A DNA stretch of 64,000 nt from Nymphaea colorata (taxonomy: Eukaryota > Streptophyta > Magnoliopsida > Nymphaeales > Nymphaeaceae). A model generated the notes under the pieces. The model was not told where the DNA came from. It worked only from the letters and a program-made list of their open reading frames with translations, and did not search any database. The position numbers were made by a program, and so were the translations under genes. The stretch lies in the NCBI RefSeq assembly GCF_008831285.2, contig NC_045140.1, positions 15,994,370 to 16,058,369 of the forward strand, in the 5' to 3' direction. Positions 1 to 13,391 of the stretch are shown one piece after another. Numbering within the stretch: the first letter of the stretch is position 1; each line of letters starts with the position of its first letter.

Positions 1-152
1 GCTGAATTGGCCAATAAGAACTTCTTAAGATTTAGTTGAGCCCCATATCGCCTTATACTGACAGATCCCACTGGACGGTTGCAGTGAGGGACCAATGCCA
101 CGGGGTCTATATGTACCAGCATTATTAACATTGATCTGGGTACACAACTCTG

Positions 153-540
<388 letters not shown>

Positions 541-619
541 GGTAAAAGCCTTGAAATTAATCATTAAAGTATCTTTTCTGCAATCTAACGTTATAGATAT
601 GATCTTAAGAACGATCCAA

Positions 620-828
620 TGAGAAACATATATTAAGTTAGTCATTTTTTTATAATGTTTTTTAATAATAAAAAGCATCAAAATTTTGATAGTAGAAAAG
701 ATCAATTTTTTAACAATTAAAAATAGCTTAAACTAAAACATGATTTACACAACATTAGTGTCTATAAACACATTAATAAGTTTACATTTTGTTTGAAATA
801 CATGTTAATGCAAGTTTAAGAGATCTGG
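620..828 (-). repeat. Dispersed repeat, copy A
   Basis: Read on the minus strand, this AT-rich block matches 22949-23166 on the plus strand over about 210 bases. Shared blocks, in the same order, include AGATCTCTTAAA, AATGTGTTTATA, AAATCATGTTTTAGTT, ACTATCAAAATTTTGATG and CTTAATATATGTTTC. There is no coding potential. It is most likely a non-autonomous transposon remnant. The outer limits are approximate. Confidence 0.75.
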
Positions 829-3802
829 TTTTTATCCATTATCCAAGTGGTGTAGTATTTTTATTACTATATATACAAACACGAACAAACCATTGAAAGA
901 TGGGTACGCCGGTAACCTTTGTGGTAGACACCGAGCTGGGCCCTCTTAGCTCACCCCAGTGGTTGTCAAGGCTGAAGAGACCAAAGTCAGGTCCATGTCC
1001 ACCAAAAGCCCGACCTGGATCTTGTCAGGCCAAACCAGGGCCCTTTAACAGTTCATGAGCTGAGGTCCCAAGTACGGCTGGACCAAGCCTGCGGGCTTCC
1101 ATTTGGTGAGACTTTGGATCGTTAGCGCAACCACATAAGCACCTTCCGGTGGTAAAAACTTAGGAGATCTGATAAAGAATTTCGACTGTAGATCTATTAT
1201 TGAGTCCAATTAGTATCTGGAACTTAGTATTGGGAGCTGTTTGTGGTTCACTGTGTATATATAATGTATATACTTGGTGCATTACTTAGAAGCGATTCAT
1301 CTTAATAGGAAAATGGCATGCATGGTAGGAGATGAAGAGGCATGACGATGGACCTTAATGATGAAAGAAGGCATGCAGCACTCGTGGATGAAACTGGTAG
1401 TGCTCTCAAACTCAAACGAGTGCATGGTCGTCACATGGTGGTGGAATGGTGAGAGCATGCGAGATGCTCAGAGTATGGAGCTCCTGCGAAGCTATCCATG
1501 GCGGGGATCGTCTCTGTGGAGCTATGGTGCACTAGGGTTTGCAGTGGCTACCAAGATCGGCTTTGGTGGCAGCGAGCAGCAGGAGGAAGAAAAAGAGGAA
1601 GAGGATAACAACGAATGGGCATGACAGAGAGTAAGATTACAACATAGTGAAAGGGATAGGTGGTGTTGGACTGCTAGGCAATTGGAGATGGATCTGAGTC
1701 GCACTTTTAGAAATATTCAGCTATGAACAGATCGGGTGTGGCAGGCCTCTAGACCTTAGGAGCAGGCAGATCTGTTCCTTCTCTCTTGTTTTTTTGTTCT
1801 GTTTGTTTTTTATTCCTAAAAAGTGCACTCAGGTTCTTGTGGCTGAATGGAGTAAAACAAGAAGTTACTGTTTCAGATTTGGAAGTTTTTCATTTGGGAG
1901 CATGCTTGCATCCATAGTCTTAAAAGGGGGGTTTTCATTTTCTGCTTTGCCTAAGTGGTAGCCTGGTAGTGGCACTAGAAAGAGGAAAGCAATTTCAAAA
2001 GCAATTTCTGCTACTTCTGAATTATTATCATTCTTTTTAGTGGCATCAACCTGTATCGGGCTCGATCATAGGTGATGGACACCAAACAAACACAAACCTT
2101 GATGTTGCTTTTATTGACTCCCAAGTCGAACCGCCTTATCAGGTAGACACTACACCTACTACCGCACTACTATCTCGATCCACCATCAGTGGTGGTGCAC
2201 TTTCCCATTCTTCCTCTTTCACTCGCAACTTTCAATGGCGTGTCAGAGCACTCAAAGAAGAAGCACAACTGCAAAGAAGCTGGTGTAACGCAAGACTTGT
2301 CCACTTGTTCTAATGGACCTCCTTCACTGTCAGGCTAACAGTCATGGTTCAGATCTCATCTCACTAGTGTTTATCTTTGCAGTAAGTTCCTCTTATAGGT
2401 GCACACCCCTGAAAATCGAGAAAGTATAGCTAAAAAGGTTCTACTTTTATGCTCCAAGGAGTTCAAGCCTGGGGTCTGAGGTTTCTGCCCGAGAGTTGAG
2501 ACAGTCATTGTGGCTTCCAAATGTGTATAGGCTACAATCCTTTCTCGACAGGAAAAAAGAAAGATCACTTCCACAACCAAAAAAGACATCTAGATTATTG
2601 ACTATATGATGAACGAATATAGTTCCCATGGATTAATATGCCAATATGTTTACCATTGCGTAAGAGATTTATCTGACTGGTTGTGTACCTAACGCATAAG
2701 CATAGACCAAACCCGCCCAAAAGACGAACAGGGTTCAACATGCAGTTGAAGATTATGGTGGTTCAGGAATATGAGAGCACAGACCCCATCAATGTGTCTA
2801 AAGTTTTTCATGATGATAAACTAGAGAGAGCCATTCCCCATCACTCACCAAATCAAAAATTCCATTCATGACCTCCCTGAAGACTTCATGACATCTACAA
2901 CTTGAGAGCCACCTCCAACTCAGAAGCAGATGTGCAGAAGGATCAGTAGAAATTCCTTGAATTAGAGCTTTTGGTAAAACTCTTCAAAAAAAGTCGTGTC
3001 GGGTGGTGCTTGGGTGCTCTTCAGGTGCAACTTGGGTGTAGCAACAAACGAGTTGCTGTCTTTTCCATTAAACTATTGATAAACTCATAAACTTTTATTA
3101 GTTGTAAACAATTTTTGGTAGTTTAGATATAACTATATATATCATGGCTCTCACCAATGCTTTTTTGGAAAATGTTACACCTGCACCCACACCCGGAGGA
3201 CAAAGGTACCTAAGTGCCTTTTTTGTATCACACGTTTCACGAGACCTTCCCAGCCAGAAAGAACATGGTCTAATTATGGATCCTCTCAAATGTTGTGCTC
3301 CACGACTGCAAAAACCTTGTGCCGGATGTTCCGAACGAAAATGTTTGTCCTTGGCAGGAACTCAAATAACAGAGTAATGAGTATACAAGAAAAGAGGAAG
3401 CACAGAATTGAGGTTCAAAACAAAAAAGCAGCAAATTGTATCTTCAAGATCTCAAGAAACTTCAGCACTAAGATATTTCACTATTAGAAGGTTTCAGGAA
3501 GATCTTTCCAATGAGATGCTCATGCTTCTATCACTATTATATCCAATACGGCGACTAATCTAGTATATAGTAAAGCAGCAGCACTCTTCCCGTCTTGAAT
3601 CAGCCGCATTCAGGTCCTTAATTTTAACTCTAAGGTGACAAAACCATCTGACACTTCTCTCACTATAAGTTGATCAAAGAAGATGTGCTAAACAAATTTA
3701 TTAGCATTTTCATTCCGCTACAACAATGGCTATGGTACATAATTCACATGAAAATGGGTTTATTTTCACCCTAATGAGACCTCCGTTACAGCACGAGGAA
3801 TC
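829..3802. other. Spacer without recognised gene
   Basis: This stretch contains a GC-richer block (about 900-1150) of the kind seen in plant repeats, and several short open frames (1358-1624, 2683-2871, 3144-3377) that lack recognisable domains. The right end probably carries the 3' untranslated region of the minus-strand cyclophilin gene, whose stop codon is at 3803-3805. I see no supported gene. Confidence 0.6.
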
Positions 3803-6800
3803 TTACCAAGCAGAGAAATCCTTAAATTCAATTGCTGAAGCTGAAGATTCTACTTTCTGTTTCTTCTTAGAGCCATTCTCTGATAAGCCAACATCAATGG
3901 CAGTTTCGGTCTTGGCAGTCCGGGCTTTTAAATACTTTCCTACCCCATTGCCTGAAACAGAAGGTTCTGCTACACCCGCTCTGGGATTGCTATACCATGA
4001 ACCGACTTTATCCTACAATACACAAATTTCCGAGTGAATAGAATCATCTAATTGAAATAATATCAGCAAGCATAAAAAAAATTTAAAACTACTAGACTTT
4101 TAGCAATTAAAGCTCACGTTCTCTTCATCAACAATTCCTTCAGCAACTTGCTTTTCTTCTTCTTCATCTGGTTCAGTGTAAGGGTTGACAAACACAGTAA
4201 CACTTACAAGTTTTATATCCTCCTGCACAAAATTTTAAAAACATTGTCAACAGATCTAGATCAATGGTACCCAACTGTACATGCACACTTACAAACAAGA
4301 CACACACACACACACACACACAGAGCGAGAGAGAGAGAGAGATGCCCTTTATAGTTGTCTAGGATACGGCTCCCAACGTCCACGAAGAAACATTTGAAAA
4401 GGAGATAAACTAAGGGGCATTCATGTGTTTCAGCAGTACAAGAGCTACACGTGATTTTTGTGATGCTATAGTATAATATTATATAAGTATCATTTTTTGT
4501 AGTTATGATACAAGTCATAACACATAACTTGTAATATTGGTATTATCTTCTATCAATTAACAATTTACACAACTTATTTTCATAAAAATGAAAATGGAAC
4601 TTCGCTATCAACTGAGACCATTCTCAACCAACGTGGAACGTGGAGAAACTGAATGCACAAGAATTATTATATTTATAAGAATAAAACCTGAACCACTAAG
4701 CAAACTAACATAAAATTTATATGTCAGACAGAATATTGCAAAGCTAAACATAGCGTTAGATTCCTTAAAAACAAGTGAATGACTGCCATGACCAGCAGAA
4801 GCTCTTCAAGCAGTTTTGAACACTGCCAAATTCACGAATATCCTTTCTACTATTTATGTCACATTTTTACTGCTCTGTGCTCTTTTGTAGTTCAAAGTTC
4901 AAACTCACCAATTAGATAAACTTCGGCATATTTTATTAAGACGAGCACCCATTTTAGTTCAAGCTGTAGTATAGGGGTGTTCCTAAATTGACCAACTTCT
5001 CTTCTAAACAGTTTTCCTAATTGGAGAGTTCAGAAGTTTTGCTTTTCTCTTAAAGTAGATTGCACTATTTATTTACTTGACAACTTGTGTACCACAAGTT
5101 TAAAGAATCCAAACAATTTCGACATGTCTAACATGTCCAAATAGATAGATCTCTGAAATTAATACCACATAGTAGAAGCCGACCAATAGAGATTAAAGCC
5201 ATCGCTATTCAAATATTCCATCCCTATGCTGGCCTTTAGTCATGAAGAACCATACCATCCTGTTGATCAGTTTCTAGAGAAATATTTTCTTGTAAAAATC
5301 AATAACTTTGCAAATGATGTTCATAGGTTCACCATGTCCCAATTTACATTAAAAGACGATACCAAGCATTGGCTATAATTTCCAGACTCAGTTACTATTA
5401 TCATTTATCATCGAGAAGGAAATGCACAAGAAATTTACCAAAAAGTACTCGCTTATTGTTTGAATGAAATTCAGAATGGTGAAAACACATACATAAATTA
5501 CTCGGATTTTTCTCTTTTTCTGTTAATTTTATGTTCTTTATAGTCTCATACCAATTGACAAATGCCAGCAAACCCACAAGCACTGACAAAGAATCCAGGA
5601 CAAAACTTCCTTTTGGAGGGAAAAATGCAACATTTTGGTCTTTCTGTTGATATTCAAATATAGATAAAGATCCAGGTATCCGAAGCATGATACATCTAAG
5701 GTTTGTGCCACAATGCATAACAAATAAATAACTTGATTTACTAAGATAAACACAAGTTTCACTGAAATTCTTGATGGAGATGGAGGTGCCTGAAGAGAAC
5801 GATCAAGCTAGTTTACTGGTTTTGCCAGCCAGCCAAAACAAACGAACACGATCTAGACTTAGAGAGCCCATGCACCACCCTAAGGCCTAAGCTATACCTT
5901 AGCTCGTGCCACCTATTTCTCTGCTTGAAACTGATCATATAATAACTCTAGTAGAGAATTTAGATGGAGACGCAAAGAACAAACAGAACATTAACATGCA
6001 AAAATTCTTGTAGCCACATGACAAATCATGGTACCACAGTAAGTAGTCAAAGACAGAAAATGAATACTCAAATGTGTCTAGTGTCTTGCAATACGTAGTT
6101 GAAGACAGAAATTGAATGTCAAATATCTAGATGCCAGATTACCAGAGGTCGGTCATTATCGTCTACGGGAACCTTCTCCATAGCAGCAAGTGTGGTCAGT
6201 CCACCTACAACTCTACCAAATACAGTATGCTTTCCATTCAGATGCTTTGCAGACTTGTATAAGATGAAAAATTGAGATCCATTGGTATGGGGTCCACTAT
6301 TCGCCATACTGACAATCCCTCTTTCGGAATGGGCTAATTTTGAGTTCAATTCATCCTTGAAAGGTTTTCCCCATATAGATTCTCCACCCTTTCCTGTACC
6401 TGTTGGATCACCACCTTGTATCATGAAATTCCTGCAAAAGAACACCAAAATATGCCAATGTTCCAAATGGGTTGAGATACAAAGGAAAGGGGGAAATGAT
6501 ATCTTTAAAAAAGAAAAAACTACAGTAACAAAGGTAAGAAACACACCGGATACTTCGGTGGAAAGGTACGCCATCATAATATCCACGTTCACAAAGAGTG
6601 ATAAAGTTTTCACATGCACGGGGCGTTATATCACAATGAAGCTCAATGTTCAAATCTCCATGTGTTGTATGCAGTTGAACATAACCTTTCTTTTTAGGAT
6701 TTTTTTCAACTTTTACATATTCGAACTCGTTCTTTGTGACTGGATCATAACTTGTAGAAGTGAAGGATCGTGAGGCAGCTCCAGTAGTGAAACTGCTTTT

Positions 6801-9800
6801 AACCTGTCAGCATTTAGTGTTTCAAAACATGGACAAAAAGGCAACAAGCAAAGCAACAAACTTATGTCTAAATTTTAAACATCAATTTGGTATCTATTAT
6901 ACAAAAATAACTGCAGAAGGAAAATATATCCAAAAAACTGACCATCTTTGCATTAACAGGCACACGTTCACCAGCAATGTGCAATGCTATACGTGCAGCA
7001 GTCTTATCACTTGATGCAGCTTTAGCAGCCTCAGCACTTCTTCCATGTACTGAAGCAGAAGCTGCATCTACTATACTAAATGATTGGGTGGTCTTGGATT
7101 CTGAACTTGAGCTTGACTTTTTGTCATCCTTAATCTTAGATCGAACAGATAAAATGACAGCAAGTGCAGCAGCTCGTTCGCTTTGAGCTTTTTTACCACC
7201 ACCACCATGTAGTGCTGCTTCTTTTCCTTTGTCAGTTCCCAGCTCTTTCAGCATTTGCTTTATGTCACCAGCTGCATTTATGTTATAAAGTGGGTCCTCA
7301 CGCATTTTCTTCAGCTCTGTTTATGTTAAAAAATTAGTTAACAATCAAGAGAAATGCTTGACAAACCATGGAAGTCAGAAGCAATAAAAACATAATTGTT
7401 CTATTTAGTCTGATGAATTCTGAGATTGGATATATTCACCTTCATCATCAACAGCAAGACTATTCTTAACATGATCAAAATCCCCCAGAACCTTCACATC
7501 AAGAGCATTAGGGTTCTGTAGATAAAAAAGAACAAGGTTAGAAGTGGGTTTCTTAAATATAGCAAAGGGACATGATAGACATAATTTCACACTTGGATAG
7601 TTATGATGTCATCTTTTGTGAAAGGTTCATCTGTAAGAAGTTCCTTCCAGTTTTTTGGTTTGATATTAAGCTCTCGTACTGCCTGAAAAGATAGCATAAA
7701 TTTTGTAGTCAAACAAAAGCTAAAATGTAAACCAAATCAAAGACATTGTATAAAGAGGAAAACATACCTCATATGAGAAAACATTTCCTGTAGTCTTCAC
7801 AGCAACTATATGTGTAAACTCTGTAAAGGCTTTATTTAAAACTGGGCAATGATACTCCCCTGTGATGAAACAAAATCAGATGAACTCTTGGATCTTGAAT
7901 TCTTGAGGACCCTTTTTTCTCAATTTCACAAAATAAAATTTCATGTGTTTTCAGAGAGTACAACAGCGATAAAAATCAATTCACAAATTTTACCTTCCTC
8001 TGTTTCGTTCTCTTGTTCCTTTAGTATTCAGCAATTTTGGTGCATTCCACCATGTAAAATCATACCACCTTCAAGGTACCTAGTGTGTCACTTTCACTTA
8101 ATATGCTAAGGTTCTAGCATTTCTATGCACTCACAAAGAGGTCAAAAGCAAAGGAATCAAACTTCACAAGCCCCATTTGTCATGTAAACCATAAAACTAT
8201 TGAACTAGACGCAACAGCTTTGTGCCTGCTCCTGAATCAGTTTGAAGGTAAAGCTGCTCTTAATAGTGGACTGTGTTGGCTGTTACTACTGAACAAACCA
8301 ATCTTAGCTAACATAATCACAAGGATCCAATTTCAAAACCAAAGCAGCCCCAAGCATCTATTCACAAGCTCTCTCTGATTGTTCCTAAACTTTCAGTTTA
8401 TGAATGTGCATTGTTATTCTTATGAACTTAATTTTTTATTAATGTGCATTGTTATTCTTATGAACTTAATTTTTTATTAATGTGCATTTTTATTCTTATG
8501 AACTTAATTTTGTTTAATGTGCATTTTATTTTTATGAACTTAACTTTGATCTTTTCCTGTTTCACCAGTAACATGGATCATATATTCCAATCAGTCTGAT
8601 CTACTAGGCATTCTGTAGTCTTTAGTTCTAGCTTTTAGTTCAATATTGCTCGATAAGGTATGTGTGTTTTAACTTTCAATCAAATTCCACTTCCCGAGTC
8701 ATGATAACTTCAAAAAAGCTTGTTCTTCAGTTTTGCTTCCCATATTGCTTTTTCAACTTAACCTGAGATTAGGAACACTCGCTTCAGCCAGTAATTATAA
8801 AAAAAAAATTATCTCTACATGGAAACAAACGAAAAATGGGCAGTGATGCATCGAGCAAGAGTAGGACCGATGAGAAAAACTCTGAAAAGGGAATATGTCG
8901 GCATGTGCATCGTAAACACTTTACCACTCCTTATTCACTATATACGCCTACCTTTTAAACTCAGTGGTACAACGGAAACTTGACCCATGCTCAGCGGTAA
9001 GCCTAGTACCCAGAAATACGTGCCAACTTTCTATTGCTCCTAATTGTCAACCGGTTCACATTGACGTTCTATGACAGATGGTTCTAATGTTTTATACTCA
9101 CAAGGCCAAGCTACACCACTTCCATTGACAAAATTCTCCCCCTTGGTACTTGATTTTAGCTTACTTTGTCTCAAATCTAAGGGCAACCAAAATACTAAAC
9201 AAATCCTCACACTTATTCTAACGACAAATTTTCTGCAGGATATCAAAATAACTGTTGCTTTACCCAGAAAAGGGATAAGAACGGAAAACCACAGGCCCTA
9301 ACATCAATATAGATAAAGAAACGTAACAATCTTCCAAAATAGAAAAACCAATGAATCACCATGAAATACCACAATTCGAAAACAATCATAGAACAGAGAG
9401 AAAGGAGGAAGGAGGAGAACCTACCATCGGAGTTTTTGTGAAAATGGAGGTCGATGAGATCTGCCACCTTCAACGGCTTCCCTGTCACAGGATGCTTCCC
9501 ATATTTATTGATGTAGGGCACCACATTCCTTCGGGAGAGAGAAAAAAAAAACAATCACAATAAACACAAACCCAAATCAATGATCGGTCAAACGCGATAT
9601 AGACAGACAGACAGACAGGGAGGCACCGCACATTACGTCAAAGACGCTGCCGTCGTCAGTGCAGACTGGGTTTTCAAAGGGCGTGAAGGAAATGGAACAG
9701 CAGTAGAAAGGAAGCCGCTTGAAGGGAGTCTTGTCCCTGTCCTTGGGTTTGGCTCCACCCCACTCCGTTGCCCACTCCGTCTTCGTTATGAACATCCTAT

Positions 9801-9825
9801 CCTTACTATGCTGCTTCTTCCCCAT
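3803..9825 (-). CDS. CYP65: U-box cyclophilin, peptidyl-prolyl isomerase CYP65/PUB49 (PPIL2 family)
   Basis: Ten exons join in phase: 9825-9632, 9528-9425, 7859-7768, 7682-7593, 7515-7440, 7316-6943, 6803-6547, 6431-6143, 4222-4118 and 4012-3803. They encode 596 residues, close to the roughly 595 of the Arabidopsis protein as I remember it. The start [12 protein letters not shown] and the end EFKDFSAW match the family. A degenerate U-box (about residues 40-160, with a Cys-poor double-psi region) should recruit an E2 enzyme. A linker holds [10 protein letters not shown] and a DKTAARIA segment. The cyclophilin domain (about 351-500) has the catalytic Arg in [15 protein letters not shown] and the segment [15 protein letters not shown]. 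The position equivalent to the cyclosporin-binding Trp of cyclophilin A is His ([10 protein letters not shown]), which suggests weak drug binding. The C-terminus is acidic, then Lys-rich and nuclear-type. Family members are nuclear, spliceosome-associated proteins linked to ubiquitin transfer. The exon 1 donor is AT followed by GTGCGG, with an unusual AAG acceptor at exon 2; this pair was chosen because it restores the conserved NVVPYI segment. Confidence 0.95.
4298..4343. repeat. (AC)n-(GA)n compound microsatellite
   Basis: ACACAC repeats run directly into GAGAGA repeats, inside the 1.9-kb intron 8 (4223-6142) of the U-box cyclophilin gene. On the transcribed strand this gives a pyrimidine run (TC)n followed by (GT)n, about 75 bases from the exon 9 acceptor. 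Confidence 0.9.
8403..8548. repeat. Tandem repeat, four copies of about 38 bp
   Basis: Units beginning AATGTGCATT recur at 8403, 8441, 8479 and 8516 (period 38, 38, 37). Each continues through TTATTCTTATGAACTTAATTTT. The first two copies are essentially identical and the last is shorter and diverged. The array lies in the 1.56-kb intron 2 of the cyclophilin gene (7860-9424). Confidence 0.92.
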
Positions 9826-10858
9826 CTCTTCACCACCCTCTCCGCCCCCTTTTCCTTCTTCCTCCTCCTTCCCAACCTCTCCTACAAACGACTCCCCGCA
9901 GTCACTGCCGCCCCTCTTTGTCTACCTCTCTCTCTCTCCGAAAGCACGCTTCTCGCTCCTTTCTTTCTTCCTAGGAGACTCAGAGTAGAAGCGATTGAGC
10001 GCCAAGAGAGCATAATCCGTCTTTGCCGCCTCCAAGGAAGATGACCGCTGGTTTCATAAGGCGGCTCGCACTTGAGCGGAGTCGACCGATCGGCACGGCC
10101 CGGTTCTTGACTTGACATCGATAAGTTCTTCCCACACGGCTCAATTCAAATGCGTTCGGTTCTTGCCCCAGTGCTTATTATTTGAGATTTACATAAAATT
10201 TTGCAAGTTATTTTTTTAAAACAATTTAACAGTGTCATTAAGATCGGTTTAGAACTGAATCGGTGAGGTCCGCTGAATTGGTGAATCGTTCGATACGCGA
10301 TTCGGGTGAATTAGGTGTGGATCGTCAAAAAAAATATTAATCGTACCTAAGAAGATAAATGATAAATGACAACGAAAAGTAATAAAAATTCAAAATTAAA
10401 CTCAATCTGTTTAGAGTTAATGTCCAACCTTACCAGTGATATTAGAATTATCCTGAATCAAATTGATTTAATGTTTTAAAATTTTCTGTTTTGATAATTT
10501 TTTTAGTATTTTTCCTTTTTTTAAACAACAAAAATTTTAAATGTTTTGCCGATTCACAACTGGTTCAGTTGAATATGTGAATCGGCCGATTCACCGAAAA
10601 CCGATTCACCGAAAACCGATTATTACAACACTAGCCAACGGGAAAAGATAACTGCAACTCTTTGCCCTAGAGTGGAAAACAATGAGGTCTCCGTCTGAAT
10701 ACGTTACGATTGTGAGAACCTTTTCCTTGTTAATGGGTCTTGGAGAGTACCAGGCATGTATTTAGCGGGCTCAAGTGGTACTTGTCTACAGAAAGTGATC
10801 TGCCTTGAGTCTCGATCATTATTCCGCGAGAGTGAGAGAGAAAGAGGAGAGAGGGACG
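9826..10858. promoter_or_regulatory. Divergent intergenic region
   Basis: This roughly 1-kb spacer separates the start codons of two divergently transcribed genes, the U-box cyclophilin (minus) and the unknown acidic protein (plus), so it must contain both promoters unless one lies in a longer leader. The left part (9826-9960) is pyrimidine-rich on the plus strand and probably forms the cyclophilin leader. The centre is AT-rich and contains repeated CGATTCACCGAAAAC units near 10588-10617. No convincing TATA box was found for either gene. Confidence 0.5.
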
Positions 10859-13391
10859 ATGAAGAAGGAGGCGTTGAGGGATGACAGCAGCAGCGGCGAG
10901 GAGGACGGCGACGAAGAGTGGCGGTCAGCGATCAATTCCATAGCGGTGGATGCCTCTGTTCCTTCCCTCACTGTAGCAGCCTCTCAGAAAACGCGGAAGA
11001 AGAATCACGGCGAAGGGGATGACACCCACTCCGACAGTAGCGGGGATGAGGACTCAAAGCCGCGACCTCCGAATCCCCACAAGCTAAAGGTCTTCCATAT
11101 ACCCTTTACGAATGTCGCCGCCTTCTTTCTCCTTTTTTCTGTACGTTGAAGCACGCACGTATTTCTTGACCACTTCTACTTCCACAATTGTGTTTCCTCG
11201 TATTCGTGCTTCTGCCATCATACCATGCTAAGTTTTTTGAAGGTCCACATTGAGTATTAAAAGTTGGAAAATGACATTGTTTATTCCAGTGCGAATTCCC
11301 ATGTTCCTCTGATTAGTAAATATGTTAAACTGAACAACCTCTAGGAGGCAGAGTGGTTCGAAATACATGGAATGCCACCATTTTCAAGATCAGTGCTTAG
11401 ATGAAAAAAAAGGAAATTGATGTCTCATATCAGTTAGTTGTTTTCCTGTGGAAAAGAAACAGAAAATATAATGGGTTGATGATGGGAAACTGCTGGTGCA
11501 CCGCTAAAGAGAACGGATTAGACCCCAGCTTCTGCTTCTATTTCAGTGGCGGTTGTGTTGGAAGACTGGGCAGTGAAGAAGCTAGGAATTTAGGAAGGAT
11601 GGTCTTATGCTGACCGCCACTCTTGATCGCCCTGGATTGCCCCAAAACAAATCCAATAGCATAAGAGAATGGCGAGCTTAGGTTACTAATCGTGACCCTG
11701 TTCTGCAAACTAGGCAAATGCATGACTACGTGGTCCCAAATTCAAACCCATCTCAGGTCGTGTTGCTATGAAACATTATTTATGTGTATACTGCTTTTAC
11801 ATGGCATTCAATAAGAAAAGAGTCTTTGCTTGTAGCATGCCCATTTGCACTTGGGAGGTCGCGCATCCAAATCTTGCTCTCTCACTTTTCACATTTGGGG
11901 CATAGCTCCGATGAGCCAAGGTCTTGCCCTTCATTTGGAAGTCCTGCCTGCTCGCACTCAGTACTGCCTCTCAATATTTGGTTTTGCCATAGCTGTTCAA
12001 AATGCAAACGCTTCTTTGACCTTTAGTTTAATCTATCACAAGTTACATAATTTATATAGGAGATTGAGATGCTTATCCTGTTATTCTATAATTTTCTTTG
12101 CCCACAAGAAATCTTATTGCGCAGTTTTACACTGTCAAGTTTGTCCCAGAACTGTTACTTGCAGCAGGCTATCAAACAATAACTGGACTTCATGTTCTTT
12201 TTGTGTGTTTCCATGTGTAAAATTCATCAATGGTTCCTTCACACATTTCTCATACATTAAGAACACAAATCATTTTACCTGATCAGGTTAGTTTTCATAT
12301 GGTCATATATTCCTTTTTTTCTCTCCTTCCTACTAATTGCTCTTAAGAAAGAGCTAAGAAGAAAACGTTTGACGGAAAAATTGAAACTGTGCTTGTTAGT
12401 TTTCCACATTCGCATATGCTGCACGGTGAACACTTTTATCCACGAAAAGACACTTTATTCCTGTCCTGTCTCAGTAGTGTTAATTGTTATACTTGTAGTA
12501 TGTGCTTTGACTGAGATGACAAATGCTGAAAATTGTTTGCAATTTGAGAAAAAGTGACAGATCCTTTGCTTGACTTGATTGACAGGTTCTAAATATGTTA
12601 GATGATTTTCTGGACAGGAATTTAGTTTTTGTCAAATTGCCAATCACAGAAATGAAAAGCGTGCCTGAGCAAGACGAGGGTGGTGTTCGCCTGTTCGGCC
12701 GAGCACCTCCTGGGTTGACCTTTAAGACAGGTCCTCTTCAACTTACCAGCCGCTTCATGTGTCTAAGACAATAATATTAGTAAATTCTAATGGTCATTTT
12801 TTGTCGTTTCCAACAGATACTGTTTTAGCACCAAGAAGACGACCAAAAATTCTTCCATATGAAGAAATTGATGAAAGATCAAAAGAGGTTTGTAAATTGT
12901 GCATTTAGGGGTGGATTATGAATGCAGTAGCCAGCTTCAGACCAGATTAATTTTAGAATGAATGAATTCCTGGAGGACAGCTTAAAGTATGCCCACAAAT
13001 GTTTCTGGGATTCTTTTTGATACATTATGGTTGTTACCCTTTTAAATGGACAAGGCCGACTGACGACTGTCGCAGCTATAAATTCTACTTTTCTTTTTTC
13101 AGTGTTTGCTATGTGTACGTCTGTTTTGTGTGTAGGTCTAAGAGGTTTCGACTTGCTGTTTTTGTGGATCTACAGTTCAAGCGTCGAATTAGGTCTGTTG
13201 CTGTTGATGGTGCAGACGTATTTGCTGCAGCAGAAGTAGCACGACAGGGTGCCCTGGCAAGATTTGAATCCAGACTTGCTGCAGAACGAGAGGCTGCTAA
13301 AAGGGAGGAAGCTCGAGTTGCAGAGCTGAAAAGGCTTCGAGGAGAGAAATGGCTTCCATCCATGGCTAAACAAATGCGAAGGACATGTTGA
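10859..13391 (+). CDS. Conserved acidic plant protein of unknown function
   Basis: Four exons join in phase: 10859-11089, 12586-12730, 12817-12887 and 13176-13391, giving 220 residues. The start is the ATG at 10859; the open frame upstream has no ATG. The N-terminus is acidic and Ser-rich (DDSSSGEEDGDEEW, then HSDSSGDEDS). A middle segment (VLNMLDDFLDRNLVFV, then GGVRLFGRAPPG) leads to RRRPKILPYEEIDERSKE. The end is a charged helix rich in Ala, Glu and Arg (ARFESRLAAEREAAKREE), probably coiled coil, closing with RGEKWLPSMAKQMRR. From memory, similar proteins occur across land plants without assigned function, and their FKR segment after EIDE-SK supports the exon 4 acceptor at 13175. An alternative acceptor at about 13140 would add RFRLAVFVDLQ. 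The basic and acidic patches suggest a nuclear protein, but that is inference. Intron 1 is about 1.5 kb. Confidence 0.85.

Noticed and set aside
1522-1704. Minus-strand peptide resembling an organelle presequence
   Set aside because: Ser/Leu-rich composition arises from the complement of a GAGGAAGA-rich stretch; there is no downstream exon in phase that I could find.
6282-6773. 163-codon plus-strand frame inside the cyclophilin gene
   Set aside because: It spans two exons and an intron of the minus-strand gene and shows no domain.
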